Shown piece after piece: positions 53,219-64,000 of a stretch of 64,000 bases of DNA. The notes under the pieces were generated by a model. It did no database searches. It saw only the letters and a list, made by a program, of their open reading frames with translations, and had not been told where the DNA came from. The stretch lies in NCBI GenBank assembly GCA_017302035.1, contig JAFLEA010000005.1, positions 18,811-82,810 on the forward strand, in the 5' to 3' direction. Numbering within the stretch: the first letter of the stretch is position 1; each line of letters opens with the position of its first letter. Made by a program: the position numbers and the translations under genes. The DNA is from Lysobacterales bacterium (GTDB lineage Bacteria > Pseudomonadota > Gammaproteobacteria > Xanthomonadales > Xanthomonadaceae).

Positions 53219-55008
53219 GGCGCCGGCTCCTTCGTCCCGGCCTGAGGGGGCTGTGCGGACTCCTGCACGGGCGCCGGCTGCGGCTTCGCCGCGGGCGGGG
53301 GCAGGCCCAGCTTCTGCAGCGCCCGGCTCAGCGAGCGGTTGTCCGGATCGAGCTTGCGCGATTCCTCGAAATATCGCTGCGCCTCGTCGCGGCGGCCCAG
53401 CACCCACAGCACTTCGCCCAGGTGCGCGCCGATCTCCGGATCCTTCGTCAGGCCCCAGGCGCGGCGCAGTTCGACCAGCGCCTCTTCGTTGCGGCCCAGC
53501 CGGTACAGGACCCAGCCGTAGCTGTCGACGATCGCGGCACTGTCCGGTTCGGCGGTACGGGCGCGGTCGATCAGTTCCAACGCCTCCTGGTACCGCTGGG
53601 TGCGGTCGGCCAGGGTGTAGCCGAGGGCATTGAGCGCGGCCACGTTCTCCGGGTCGGATACCAGCAGCTTGCGCAGGTCGGCCTCGGCGCGGTCGATCCG
53701 GTCCTGGCGCTCCCACGCCAGGGCGCGCGCATACAGCAACGCCGGGGCGTCGGGATAGGCGGCCAGGCCGCGGTCCAGGGCCTCGATCTCGGCGCCGCCA
53801 TCGCCGTCGCGCTGGCGCAGTTCGCCTTCCAGCAGATAGGCATTGCGGCGCGCATCGTCGTCGCTGCCGGCATCGTTCTGCAGCGCATGCGCCTCGGCAT
53901 AGGCTTCCGCCTTCCGGCCCAGTTCGTACAGCGCCACCGCGATCCGGATCCGCGCCTCCTGCCGCTCCGGCCCGCCGGCCACGCCGCGGTACCAGTCCAC
54001 CGCATCGGCCGGGCGCTTGAGGAATTCGGCGATCCGCCCCAGCAGCATGCGCCGGGCCGGATCGGGCCGGCCGCGGTCGCCGGCGGAAAGTTCGGCATAC
54101 AGCGCCTGCAGGGCCAGGGTGTCCCCGGCACGGGCCAGCAGCGAGGCGCGCATGCCCCAGGTGCGGATGTCCTGCGGCCCCTGCGCGACCACCCGCGCGG
54201 CGGCGGCGTAGTCGCCCAGCGCCTCGTAGGCGATGGTGAGCATGGCGCGGATTTCCGGATCGGCGGCCGCGCGCGGCTCGATCCGGCCCAGCAGTTCGCG
54301 CGCCTGGTCGTGCTGGCCGGCCTGGCCAAGCTGGCCGGCGCGCAGCACCGCCACCCGCGGTTCGTCGGGGAAGCGGCGGACCATCTCGTCGACGATCCGC
54401 GCCGACAGCTCCGGCGCATCCAGGCGCAGCGACAGCCTGCCGAACTCCTGCCAGGCCGCCAGCTCCCCGGGGATCGCGCCGGCATCGACCAGTTGCCCCA
54501 GCACCCGCGCCACCACCTGCGGATCACGTCCGCCGGCGAGGGCGACCAGCGCGTAGCGCCAGGCGCGCGGCTCCGGCCGCGCCAGCAGCTTCTGCAGGTC
54601 GCGCCGGGCCTTGCGCAACTGGCCCTCGCGCAGGGCCAGGGAAATGGTGGTGGCCTCCAGCGCCAGCGAATCGGGCGCGCGCTGGCGCCACAGCTTCAGC
54701 GCCTGCGCGGCGAGAGCGTCGTCGTTGGCGAGCAGGGCGATGCGGGTGGCGCGTTCGGCCAGCAGCACGTCGCCGTCGGCATCCCGGGCCGCCTCCAGGT
54801 ACCAGCGCGCGGCGTCGGCCAGCTGGCCGGCCTGGAGTGCGTATTCGCCGGCCAGCAGCGGTCCGATCGGGAGGTCTTCCGCCTGCGGCGTGGCCGCCTG
54901 CAGCGGCGCGGAGACCGCCAGGACCAGGCCCAGGACGGCCGCCAGGCGCAGGCGGGAACGGGGTTGCGGGCGCCCGCTGACTCGGGCAAGGAACACGGAT
55001 ACGGGCAT
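53215..55008 (-). CDS. Exported TPR-repeat protein
   Basis: A 597-residue protein with a signal peptide (core AAVLGLVLAVSAPLQA, about residues 23-38) and many TPR-like helical repeats through the rest. Clearest are those with ALLYARALAWERQDRIDRAE and LLVSDPENVAALNALGYTLAD. The C-terminal 30 residues are Pro/Gln/Ala-rich. It is translationally coupled to lolB, suggesting an envelope role such as a scaffold in lipoprotein or outer-membrane handling. That is inferred from context only. The start overlaps the hemA promoter region. Confidence 0.85.
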   Translation of the reverse strand: MPVSVFLARVSGRPQPRSRLRLAAVLGLVLAVSAPLQAATPQAEDLPIGPLLAGEYALQAGQLADAARWYLEAARDADGDVLLAERATRIALLANDDALAAQALKLWRQRAPDSLALEATTISLALREGQLRKARRDLQKLLARPEPRAWRYALVALAGGRDPQVVARVLGQLVDAGAIPGELAAWQEFGRLSLRLDAPELSARIVDEMVRRFPDEPRVAVLRAGQLGQAGQHDQARELLGRIEPRAAADPEIRAMLTIAYEALGDYAAAARVVAQGPQDIRTWGMRASLLARAGDTLALQALYAELSAGDRGRPDPARRMLLGRIAEFLKRPADAVDWYRGVAGGPERQEARIRIAVALYELGRKAEAYAEAHALQNDAGSDDDARRNAYLLEGELRQRDGDGGAEIEALDRGLAAYPDAPALLYARALAWERQDRIDRAEADLRKLLVSDPENVAALNALGYTLADRTQRYQEALELIDRARTAEPDSAAIVDSYGWVLYRLGRNEEALVELRRAWGLTKDPEIGAHLGEVLWVLGRRDEAQRYFEESRKLDPDNRSLSRALQKLGLPPPAAKPQPAPVQESAQPPQAGTKEPAP

Positions 55009-55025
55009 TGGCGGCCACCGGGCCG

Positions 55026-55031
55026 TAAAAT
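55026..55031 (+). promoter_or_regulatory. Candidate -10 box for hemA
   Basis: TAAAAT (5 of 6) lies 43 bp upstream of the hemA ATG, inside a 65-bp divergent spacer. I see no clear -35. The short spacer means hemA and lolB-operon promoters must overlap each other or the coding ends. Confidence 0.35.
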
Positions 55032-55073
55032 GGGTGCGGAGACAAGCCAGCAGATTAGCGCAAGCCCCTGAAC

Positions 55074-56355
55074 ATGACCCTGTGGCTCCTGGGCCTGAAC
55101 CACCAGACCGCGCCGGTCGACCTGCGCGAACGGGTGGCGTTTGCCGGCGATTCGATGGGCCGGGCGCTGTCCTCGTTGCGCTCGCTGCCGGAAGTGTCCG
55201 AGGCGGCGCTGCTTTCGACCTGCAACCGTACCGAGGTCTATGCGGTGGCCGCCGACGGCGATGCCCTGGCCGGTTGGCTGGACGGGCACGCCCAGGGCCT
55301 GGCTCCCTACCTGTACCGGCATCACGACGCCGACGCGGTGCGCCACCTGTTCCGGGTCGCGACCGGACTGGACTCGATGGTCCTGGGCGAACCGCAGATC
55401 CTCGGCCAGGTGAAGGACGCCTGGGCGCTGGCGCGCGAGCACGGCGCCCTGGGCAACCGCCTGGACCGATTGTTCCAGCAGACCTTCGCGGTGGCCAAGC
55501 GCGCCCGTACCGACACCCGGATCGGGGTCAACCCGGTATCGGTCGCGTCCACCGCGGTGCGCCTGGCCCAGGACTCCTTCGCCAGCCTGCCCGACTCGAC
55601 CGTACTGCTGATCGGCGCCGGCGAGACCATCGAGCTGGCCGCCCGGCACCTGGTCAAGGGCGGAGTGGGCCGGCTGCTGGTGGCCAACCGCACCCTCGCC
55701 CATGCCCAGGATCTGGCCAGCCGCCATGGCGGCTACGCCCTGCCGCTGGCGGAACTGGACCGCCACCTGGCCGAGGCCGACGTGGTGTTCTCGGCCACCG
55801 CCAGCCGCGAGCCGGTGCTGCGCCTGGCCCAGGTCGAGGCCGCGCTGGCCGCGCGCCGGCGCAAACCCGTGCTGCTGTTCGACCTGGCCGTGCCGCGCGA
55901 CATCGAACCGGGCGTGGCCATGCTCAACGACGCCTACCTCTACACCGTGGACGACCTGGAGCGCGCGGTGGAGGACAACCGCCGCAGCCGCCACGAAGCG
56001 GCCGAAGCGGCCGAAGCAATCATCGACCTGCAGGTCGCCCGCTACATGGAAGCGTTGCGCGCCGGTGGCCGCCAGGAAACGCTCAAGCGCCTGCGCACCC
56101 TGGGCGAGAGCACCCGCGACGAGACCCTGGCCCGCGCCCGCCAGCAGCTGGCCGGCGGCCGCGATCCGGAGGAAGTGCTGCAGTTCCTCGCCCATACCCT
56201 GACCAACCGCCTGCTGCACCCGCCCACCGCGGCGCTGCGCGAGGCCACGCTCAGCGGCGACACCGAACTGGTGCGCGCGGCCGAACGCCTGTTCCCGCAC
56301 CGCGAGCCTGGCCCGGCCGCATCCGCCGAGGCCCCGCTCCCGCTACCATCGACCG

Positions 56356-56384
<29 letters not shown>
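55074..56384 (+). CDS. hemA: Glutamyl-tRNA reductase
   Basis: First committed enzyme of C5 tetrapyrrole synthesis, reducing Glu-tRNA to glutamate-1-semialdehyde, 436 residues. The catalytic Cys50 sits in [30 protein letters not shown] and the NADPH-binding [17 protein letters not shown] follow, then the dimerisation domain. The gene ends 29 bp inside prfA. Haem-dependent degradation, known for enterobacterial HemA, is not visible in the sequence. Confidence 0.97.
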
Positions 56385-57438
<1,054 letters not shown>

Positions 57439-57455
57439 GGGAAGCGACCGCGCGG

Positions 57456-58973
57456 TCAGTCGCTCCCGGGCGGGACCACGCGCAGCCGCAGGGCCTGCAC
57501 GGTCGCCGGCGCCGTCGGCGCAAGCAGCAGGACGCCATCGAGCCTCCCGCGCTCGCAAACCAGGCGGAAGCGGGTCGACAGCGCGCCCGTGGGCGCCAGC
57601 GGTTCGAGCGAAGGACACTCGCCGACCTCGGCCTTCAGCCGCGCGAATTCGGCCGCCCAGTTCTCGGCCGAGCGGTCGAGCAGGAAATTCATCGCCAGCT
57701 TGCCGTCCAGCGGACCGAGGTCGCCGGCAGCATAGGCGGCACGTGCCGCGGCGAACGTCTTGGCCACCGCGTCCGACACCGGCACCGGGCGATCGGCGAG
57801 CAGCCCCGCCTTGTCCATCGCCACCGCGGCGTCCCATGCCGGGGCCGACGGCCCGGCGTAGGTGCGGTTGGCCATGGCGAAGACGCCGGTGCCGAGGTCG
57901 GGCATCAGCATCACGTGGCTGCCATAGCCCGGATAGCCGCCGCCATGGGCCAGGGTCAGGCCGAGGTCGCAATCCTGTGCGACCCGCCAGCCCATGCCGT
58001 AGGCGAGGGCCTGCTTGCACGCGCTCGCGCCGCTCGACCCGGTGCGGTTGACGACCGACACGAAGTTCAGGCCTTGCGCGATCTCGCGCACCGTGGCGCG
58101 CTTGACCGGCCCGGTGTCGGGATCGTCGCGCGGCGGCCAGGCCGAGAGCAGGAAGGCAACCCATTTGGCGTAGTCGTTCGCGCTGGTGACCAGCCCGCCC
58201 ATCGAGCGGAATGCGCCGTCGCGCATCTCCGGCTCCGCGCTCCAACGCCCGTTCTCCCAGCGATAGCCGACGGCGAGCCGGTCGCGCGGCGCGGCATCGA
58301 CCTCGTAACCGGTCGAATCCATGCCCAGCGGGGCCAGGATGCGGCTGCGCACGTAATCCTGGTAGGCCATGCCCGATGCCGCGCTGACGATCCGGCCCAG
58401 CAGCGCGTAGCCGAAGTTGGAGTATTCGTGCTGGCTCTGCGGCACCCGGCTGAACGGCACGCCGGCGGCGATCATCCTGGCGAAATCCTCGTCCGGCAGG
58501 ACCTGCTGGCGGTCGCCCCAGGGATCGTCGGTGACCAGGCCGCCGACATGGTGGAGCAGGTCGCGCACGCGGATGCGCGGGCTGTCGGCGGTCGGATAGG
58601 TCCAGCCCTTCATCTCCGGCACGTAGAGTTCGGCGAGATCGTCCAGGCGCAGCTTGCCCTCGTCGCGCAACTGCAGGATCGCCAGCGCGGTGAACGCCTT
58701 GGTCATCGAGGCGATGCGGAACAGGCTGTCGGGCGTGACCGGTCGCCGGGCATCCAGATCCTGCACCCCGAGGCCCTTCACGTGCACGAGCCTGCCGTCC
58801 TGGACCACGCCGTAGACCATGCCGGGGATATGGGAATCGGCCTGGAACCCGGCGAACAGCGCGTCGATCTCCGGCGCCAACCCATCCAGGGTCTGCGCAG
58901 CGCTTTCCCGGGCGGAGGCGGGAAACCCGCTCGCAAGCATGAGGACAATGGCGGTTCCAAACTTCCAGCGCAT
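57456..58973 (-). CDS. Exported serine hydrolase, class C beta-lactamase family
   Basis: A 505-residue beta-lactamase/D-Ala-D-Ala-carboxypeptidase-fold protein with a signal peptide ending near PASARES. The nucleophile motif SMTK is at residues 89-92, YSN at 184-186, and HGGG (LAHGGGYPGYG) stands in for the KTG box. This pattern is typical of esterase or D-aminopeptidase relatives rather than resistance enzymes. The last ~130 residues form an extra domain. It lies 20 bp after the DUF418 gene, a likely operon. Substrate unknown. Confidence 0.85.
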   Translation of the reverse strand: MRWKFGTAIVLMLASGFPASARESAAQTLDGLAPEIDALFAGFQADSHIPGMVYGVVQDGRLVHVKGLGVQDLDARRPVTPDSLFRIASMTKAFTALAILQLRDEGKLRLDDLAELYVPEMKGWTYPTADSPRIRVRDLLHHVGGLVTDDPWGDRQQVLPDEDFARMIAAGVPFSRVPQSQHEYSNFGYALLGRIVSAASGMAYQDYVRSRILAPLGMDSTGYEVDAAPRDRLAVGYRWENGRWSAEPEMRDGAFRSMGGLVTSANDYAKWVAFLLSAWPPRDDPDTGPVKRATVREIAQGLNFVSVVNRTGSSGASACKQALAYGMGWRVAQDCDLGLTLAHGGGYPGYGSHVMLMPDLGTGVFAMANRTYAGPSAPAWDAAVAMDKAGLLADRPVPVSDAVAKTFAAARAAYAAGDLGPLDGKLAMNFLLDRSAENWAAEFARLKAEVGECPSLEPLAPTGALSTRFRLVCERGRLDGVLLLAPTAPATVQALRLRVVPPGSD

Positions 58974-58993
58974 GGTGCGTCTCCTCGCTCCCG

Positions 58994-60268
58994 TCAGGTT
59001 CGATTGTCGGCGCCGGCCCGGCGCAGCGGTACCTTGCGGCGATAGGTGAAGCTGCGCCACAGCCATTCCACCGGACCGAACCGGAACCGGGACAGCCAGA
59101 CGGCGCTCAATCCGATCTGCGCCACGCAGGTCAGCAGCGCCAGGGGCGTCGTCAGTGCCGGACCGATCCGGCCGTACCACCCCAGGCCCCAGCCGTAGAA
59201 CACCCAGGTCATGACCACGCTGTGCATCAGGTAGTTGCTCAGCGCCATGCGCCCCGGCGGGGCGAAGCAGGACATGGGCCGCCGGCTTGCCGGAGCGTGG
59301 AACGCCAGCACCACGGCGGCGGCGTAGGCCAGCGTCAACAACGGAATGCCGACGGTCGCGGCGGCGACCTGCGCCAGCCCAGGCAGCGAGGCCGGCAGGT
59401 ACACGCCCCGCCCCATCAACCAGGCCATGGCGGTGTTGGCCGGGATGCCCACCAGCAGGCCGATCGCCACGGTCCGTCGCAGCAGCGGCCGATCGCGCAC
59501 CGGATCGATGCCGATGCCGCGACGCCCCAGCCAGAAGCCGAGCAGGAACATCGCCAGCACCTTGGGGAAGCGCACCGACAGGAACAGGTCGACCCAGCGG
59601 CCGGCCAACTGGATCAGGTTCGAGCGCCACGCGCCCGCCCAGCTGTCGCCGCGGAAGCCGGCCAGCATCAGCGCGAACAGGTCCGGCCCTTCCGCGGCCG
59701 CCGCCGGATCGACGGGCGGCGCGAACGGATTGCCCACGCCCGCGGCGAGCATCCCCAGATACGCCAGGGACGGCAGCAGCAGGCACGCCGCCACCGCGCG
59801 CAGCAGGGTGCGGTCGTCCAGCTGGCGCAACGGCAGCAACAGCAGGCCGAGCATGGCGTAGAGCATCAGGATGTCGCCGGACCAGACGAACACCGCGTGC
59901 AACAGGCCGATCAGGAACAATCCGAGCAGCCGGCGCCGGAACAGCCGCGGGAAATCGCCGCCCTGCGCCTGCGCGCGGCGCATCTGCACCGCGAAGCCGA
60001 ATCCGAACAGCAGCGAGAACAGCGAATAGAACTTGCCGTCGACCAGCACATGGATCAGGAACATCGCGACCGCATCGCCGGCCGGCGTGGGCAGCGCCGC
60101 GCGCTCGGCGGGCGACAGGAAGCCATAGCCGCTGAACACCACCATGTTCCCGACCAGGATGCCGAAGATCGCCACGCCGCGGAGCACGTCCAGCACCGGC
60201 AAGCGCTCGCCGCGCTCGACGGGACCGCTCCCGCCCCGCGCAACCGCTTGCGGCGGATCGCCGGTCAT
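58994..60268 (-). CDS. DUF418-family membrane protein
   Basis: A 424-residue integral membrane protein with about eight to ten hydrophobic segments. The opening LPVLDVLRGVAIFGILVGNM is the DUF418/YeiB signature, distantly like acyltransferase-3 proteins. RMALSNYLMHSVVMTWVFYG near the C-terminus is the conserved C-terminal DUF418 block. Function of the family is not settled. It is the first gene of a likely pair with the serine hydrolase 20 bp downstream and is divergent from PPK2 over 254 bp. Confidence 0.85.
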   Translation of the reverse strand: MTGDPPQAVARGGSGPVERGERLPVLDVLRGVAIFGILVGNMVVFSGYGFLSPAERAALPTPAGDAVAMFLIHVLVDGKFYSLFSLLFGFGFAVQMRRAQAQGGDFPRLFRRRLLGLFLIGLLHAVFVWSGDILMLYAMLGLLLLPLRQLDDRTLLRAVAACLLLPSLAYLGMLAAGVGNPFAPPVDPAAAAEGPDLFALMLAGFRGDSWAGAWRSNLIQLAGRWVDLFLSVRFPKVLAMFLLGFWLGRRGIGIDPVRDRPLLRRTVAIGLLVGIPANTAMAWLMGRGVYLPASLPGLAQVAAATVGIPLLTLAYAAAVVLAFHAPASRRPMSCFAPPGRMALSNYLMHSVVMTWVFYGWGLGWYGRIGPALTTPLALLTCVAQIGLSAVWLSRFRFGPVEWLWRSFTYRRKVPLRRAGADNRT

Positions 60269-60522
60269 CGCCGCCCCTCCTGTCCGGCCAGCGCGATGCG
60301 CGACGCCGGGGCGCCCGATACCCGAGCGGTACGCGGATCGGTGGTCTGCATGGGCCTCCCCCTGGACGCGGGCGTCCGGCGCCGATCATGCCATGCGCAC
60401 CCGCGGGAGGGCGCCGGCCTGCCCGCCCGCGTCCGCCTGCAGATCCGACCGTTGGCCGCCTCTACAGGCGGATGCGGGGCGTGCGAACATCGGTGGAAGC
60501 CCCTCTTCCCGGACACCCGACC

Positions 60523-61356
60523 ATGGCAGCCAAGCCAGGCAAGCAATCCAAGCACCACGCACCCATGCGCAAGGGCATCTACAAGGACCTGATCGCGCCG
60601 ATGCACCTGGAACTGGTGCGCATGGCCGAGTGGGTGCAGGCCGAGGGCAAGCGGCTGGTGGTGGTGGTCGAGGGCCGCGACACCGCCGGCAAGGGCGGCA
60701 CCGCGAAGGCGATCGCCGAACACCTCAACCCGCGCCAGTGCCGGACCATCGCCCTGCCGCGGCCGACCGAGCGCGAGGCCACGCAGTGGTATTTCCAGCG
60801 CTACGTCCCGCACCTGCCGGCCGCCGGCGAGATCGTGCTGTTCGACCGCAGCTGGTACAACCGCGCCGGCGTGGAACGGGTCATGGGCTATTGCACCCAG
60901 GCCCAGTACACGGAATTCCTGCAGCAGGCCCCACGTTTCGAGCGGATGCTGGTGGACGACGGCATCGCGCTGTTCAAGTACTGGCTGTGCGTGGACCAGG
61001 CCGAACAGGAGCAACGCTTCGCCGAGCGCCAGGCCGATCCCCTCAAGGGCTGGAAGCTTTCGCCGGTGGACCTGGAGGCGCGGCGCCGCTATGCCGAGTA
61101 CACCCGCGCCCGCGAGGACATGCTCGCCGCCACCCATACCGAGTACGCGCCATGGACCCTGGTCGACTTCAACGACCAGCGCCGCGGGCGCCTGACCCTG
61201 ATCCGCGACCTGCTCGACCGGCTGCCGGACGTGCACGTGGCCAGGAGCATTCCGGAACTGCCGCCATTGCGCGGCAAGCCGCACCGCGAACGCTACGGCA
61301 CGGTCGCGCCACTGCCGGACTACGCACCGCCGAAGCGCAAGCGACTGGACGATTGA
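60523..61356 (+). CDS. ppk2: Polyphosphate kinase 2 family protein
   Basis: A 277-residue one-domain PPK2, transferring phosphate between polyphosphate and nucleoside phosphates. Walker A GRDTAGKGG is at residues 51-59, the lid region near RPTEREATQWYFQRY, and Walker B FDRSWYNR around Asp108. Length fits class I (NDP-phosphorylating) enzymes, but the class cannot be fixed by eye. The start MAAKPGKQSKHHAPM was chosen over an in-frame ATG 45 codons earlier, where the sequence is not PPK2-like. Basic C-terminal tail. Confidence 0.9.
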   Translation: MAAKPGKQSKHHAPMRKGIYKDLIAPMHLELVRMAEWVQAEGKRLVVVVEGRDTAGKGGTAKAIAEHLNPRQCRTIALPRPTEREATQWYFQRYVPHLPAAGEIVLFDRSWYNRAGVERVMGYCTQAQYTEFLQQAPRFERMLVDDGIALFKYWLCVDQAEQEQRFAERQADPLKGWKLSPVDLEARRRYAEYTRAREDMLAATHTEYAPWTLVDFNDQRRGRLTLIRDLLDRLPDVHVARSIPELPPLRGKPHRERYGTVAPLPDYAPPKRKRLDD

Positions 61357-61431
61357 GCGCGCCGCAAACCGCCCGGAGCGCCATTCCCGCCGGCCCGCGG
61401 CGGCGGGCGGCCGGGCTGGCCGGACCGCCGC

Positions 61432-61995
61432 TCAGCGGACCTGGCCACCACTGGCCCGGATCGCGTTCTCCAGGTCATGCGCCGTCACCGGACCCAGGAA
61501 CTGGCGCGCGACCTTGCCATCGGGCGCGATCAGGTAAGTGATCGGCAACCCGCGCGGGGTGGCGAAGTCCTGCGGCGGGTCCATCGGATCGACGATCACG
61601 ATCGGATAGGCGACCGGATGCGCTTGCAGGAAGGTGCGCATGTCCTCCGGCGCGATGTCCTCGTAGGCCAGGCCGACCACCTCGACCTGCTCGCGCATGG
61701 CGTGCAACGCCGACAGCTCGGGCATCTCCTTCAGGCACGGCGCGCACCAGGTCGCCCAGAAGTTGACCACCACCCAGCGGCCGCGATGGGCGGCCAGGTC
61801 GAACAGCCCGCCGCCTACGGTCGGGGCGGAAAGGCGCGGCACCGCGGCGGTGCTTTCGACCACGCCCGGCGAGGCGGCCGGCGGTGCGGGTTGCGGCGGG
61901 GAGGCCGGCGCCGGCACCGGGGTTGCCTCCGGCGGCGGCCGGCACGCCGTCAGCAGCAGCAATATCGCCAGCACCGGCAGGATCTGGATGCGCAT
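61432..61995 (-). CDS. TlpA-like thioredoxin-fold lipoprotein
   Basis: A 187-residue lipoprotein (lipobox LLTAC, Cys18) with a Pro/Ala-rich linker to about residue 50 and a TlpA/ResA-type domain. The redox pair is Cys84 and Cys87 in WATWCAPC, and the cis-Pro is in RGLPITYLI. This suggests a membrane-held periplasmic thiol-disulfide reductant, for cytochrome c maturation or repair of oxidised proteins. Its start lies 3 bp after the stop of the BrkB/YihY gene, so the two are probably cotranslated. Confidence 0.88.
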   Translation of the reverse strand: MRIQILPVLAILLLLTACRPPPEATPVPAPASPPQPAPPAASPGVVESTAAVPRLSAPTVGGGLFDLAAHRGRWVVVNFWATWCAPCLKEMPELSALHAMREQVEVVGLAYEDIAPEDMRTFLQAHPVAYPIVIVDPMDPPQDFATPRGLPITYLIAPDGKVARQFLGPVTAHDLENAIRASGGQVR

Positions 61996-61998
61996 GCT

Positions 61999-63973
<1,975 letters not shown>

Positions 63974-63974
<1 letters not shown>

Positions 63975-64000
63975 TGGCCGTCCGGCCCGCCCACCGCGTC
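63974..64000 (+). CDS. Start of a gene overlapping wrbA (cut by window end)
   Basis: An ATG shares one base with the wrbA stop (TGATG) and opens a frame MAVRPAHRV running to the window edge. Only nine residues are visible, so the product cannot be named. In related genomes a small membrane protein (DUF2069) often follows wrbA; that is recalled context, not something seen here. Confidence 0.4.

Noticed and set aside
57456-58973. Beta-lactam resistance gene
   Set aside because: SMTK and YSN are present, but the third motif is HGGG and there is a long C-terminal domain, more like esterase or peptidase relatives than AmpC.
57456-60389. 977-residue open frame spanning the serine hydrolase and continuing through the DUF418 region
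   Set aside because: The upstream half is antisense-free but out of frame with the DUF418 protein; it is Arg/Ala/Gly-rich and non-protein-like. High G+C makes long spurious frames common. The hydrolase begins at 58973 with a signal peptide.
61386-61407. Hairpin between PPK2 and the TlpA-like gene as a bidirectional terminator
   Set aside because: A 7-bp GC stem with an 8-nt loop and no T-run in a very GC-rich repeatable stretch. Too weak to call.

Overview
The window is a contiguous piece of a high-G+C gammaproteobacterial chromosome, most likely from the Xanthomonadaceae/Lysobacter group. Three things suggest this: the order tRNA-Tyr/Gly/Thr, tuf, tRNA-Trp, secE, nusG, rplKAJL, rpoBC, str, S10, spc, alpha in one run; secY followed by rpsM without rpmJ (L36); and nusG beginning GTG-Lys-Arg-Trp. 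The assignment rests on gene order and protein character, not on a database search.

Layout. (1) 1-8.2 kb holds metabolic and stress genes: the end of an M14 zinc carboxypeptidase, then on the minus strand prpE, a large S9 peptidase, mdh, a membrane-anchored glutaredoxin-like protein, a cyclophilin and a TARG1/ALC1-type macro-domain protein. (2) 8.4-14 kb: typA and a lipoprotein amidase on plus; a class II DAHP synthase and dsbB on minus. (3) 14.0-48.0 kb: 34 kb read only from the minus strand, carrying the translation and transcription core. It has four tRNAs, two identical tuf genes, secE, nusG, rplKAJL, rpoBC, rpsLG, fusA, the complete S10, spc and alpha operons, secY and rpoA. (4) 48-55 kb, still minus: ychF, pth, rplY, prs, tRNA-Gln, ispE, lolB and a TPR protein. 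(5) 55-57.4 kb, plus: hemA-prfA. (6) 57.4-64 kb: a class C beta-lactamase-like serine hydrolase, a DUF418 membrane protein, PPK2, a TlpA-like lipoprotein, a BrkB/YihY membrane protein, wrbA and the start of one more gene.

How it works together. The central block makes the ribosome, RNA polymerase, elongation factors and Sec translocase. It is not one featureless operon. Spacers contain candidate promoters (tRNA-Tyr, rplK, rpsL, rpsJ, rpsH, rpsM) and strong hairpins placed as terminators or attenuators. Several promoters sit next to or inside such hairpins. The 48-57 kb block links tRNA handling (pth, tRNA-Gln, hemA using Glu-tRNA, prfA) with PRPP and isoprenoid supply and lipoprotein sorting.

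I found no phage, insertion sequence, CRISPR array, defence island or biosynthetic cluster, and no clear new system. The most interesting signals are regulatory RNA-scale structures. A two-hairpin element sits 4-5 nt after the CCA ends of both tRNA-Thr (before tuf) and tRNA-Gln (before prs). A promoter is nested inside a terminator between rpsN and rpsH. The rpsL promoter fires straight into a terminator-like hairpin. The rpsJ leader carries an attenuator-like hairpin. A 1,219-bp tuf repeat is apparently identical in both copies.
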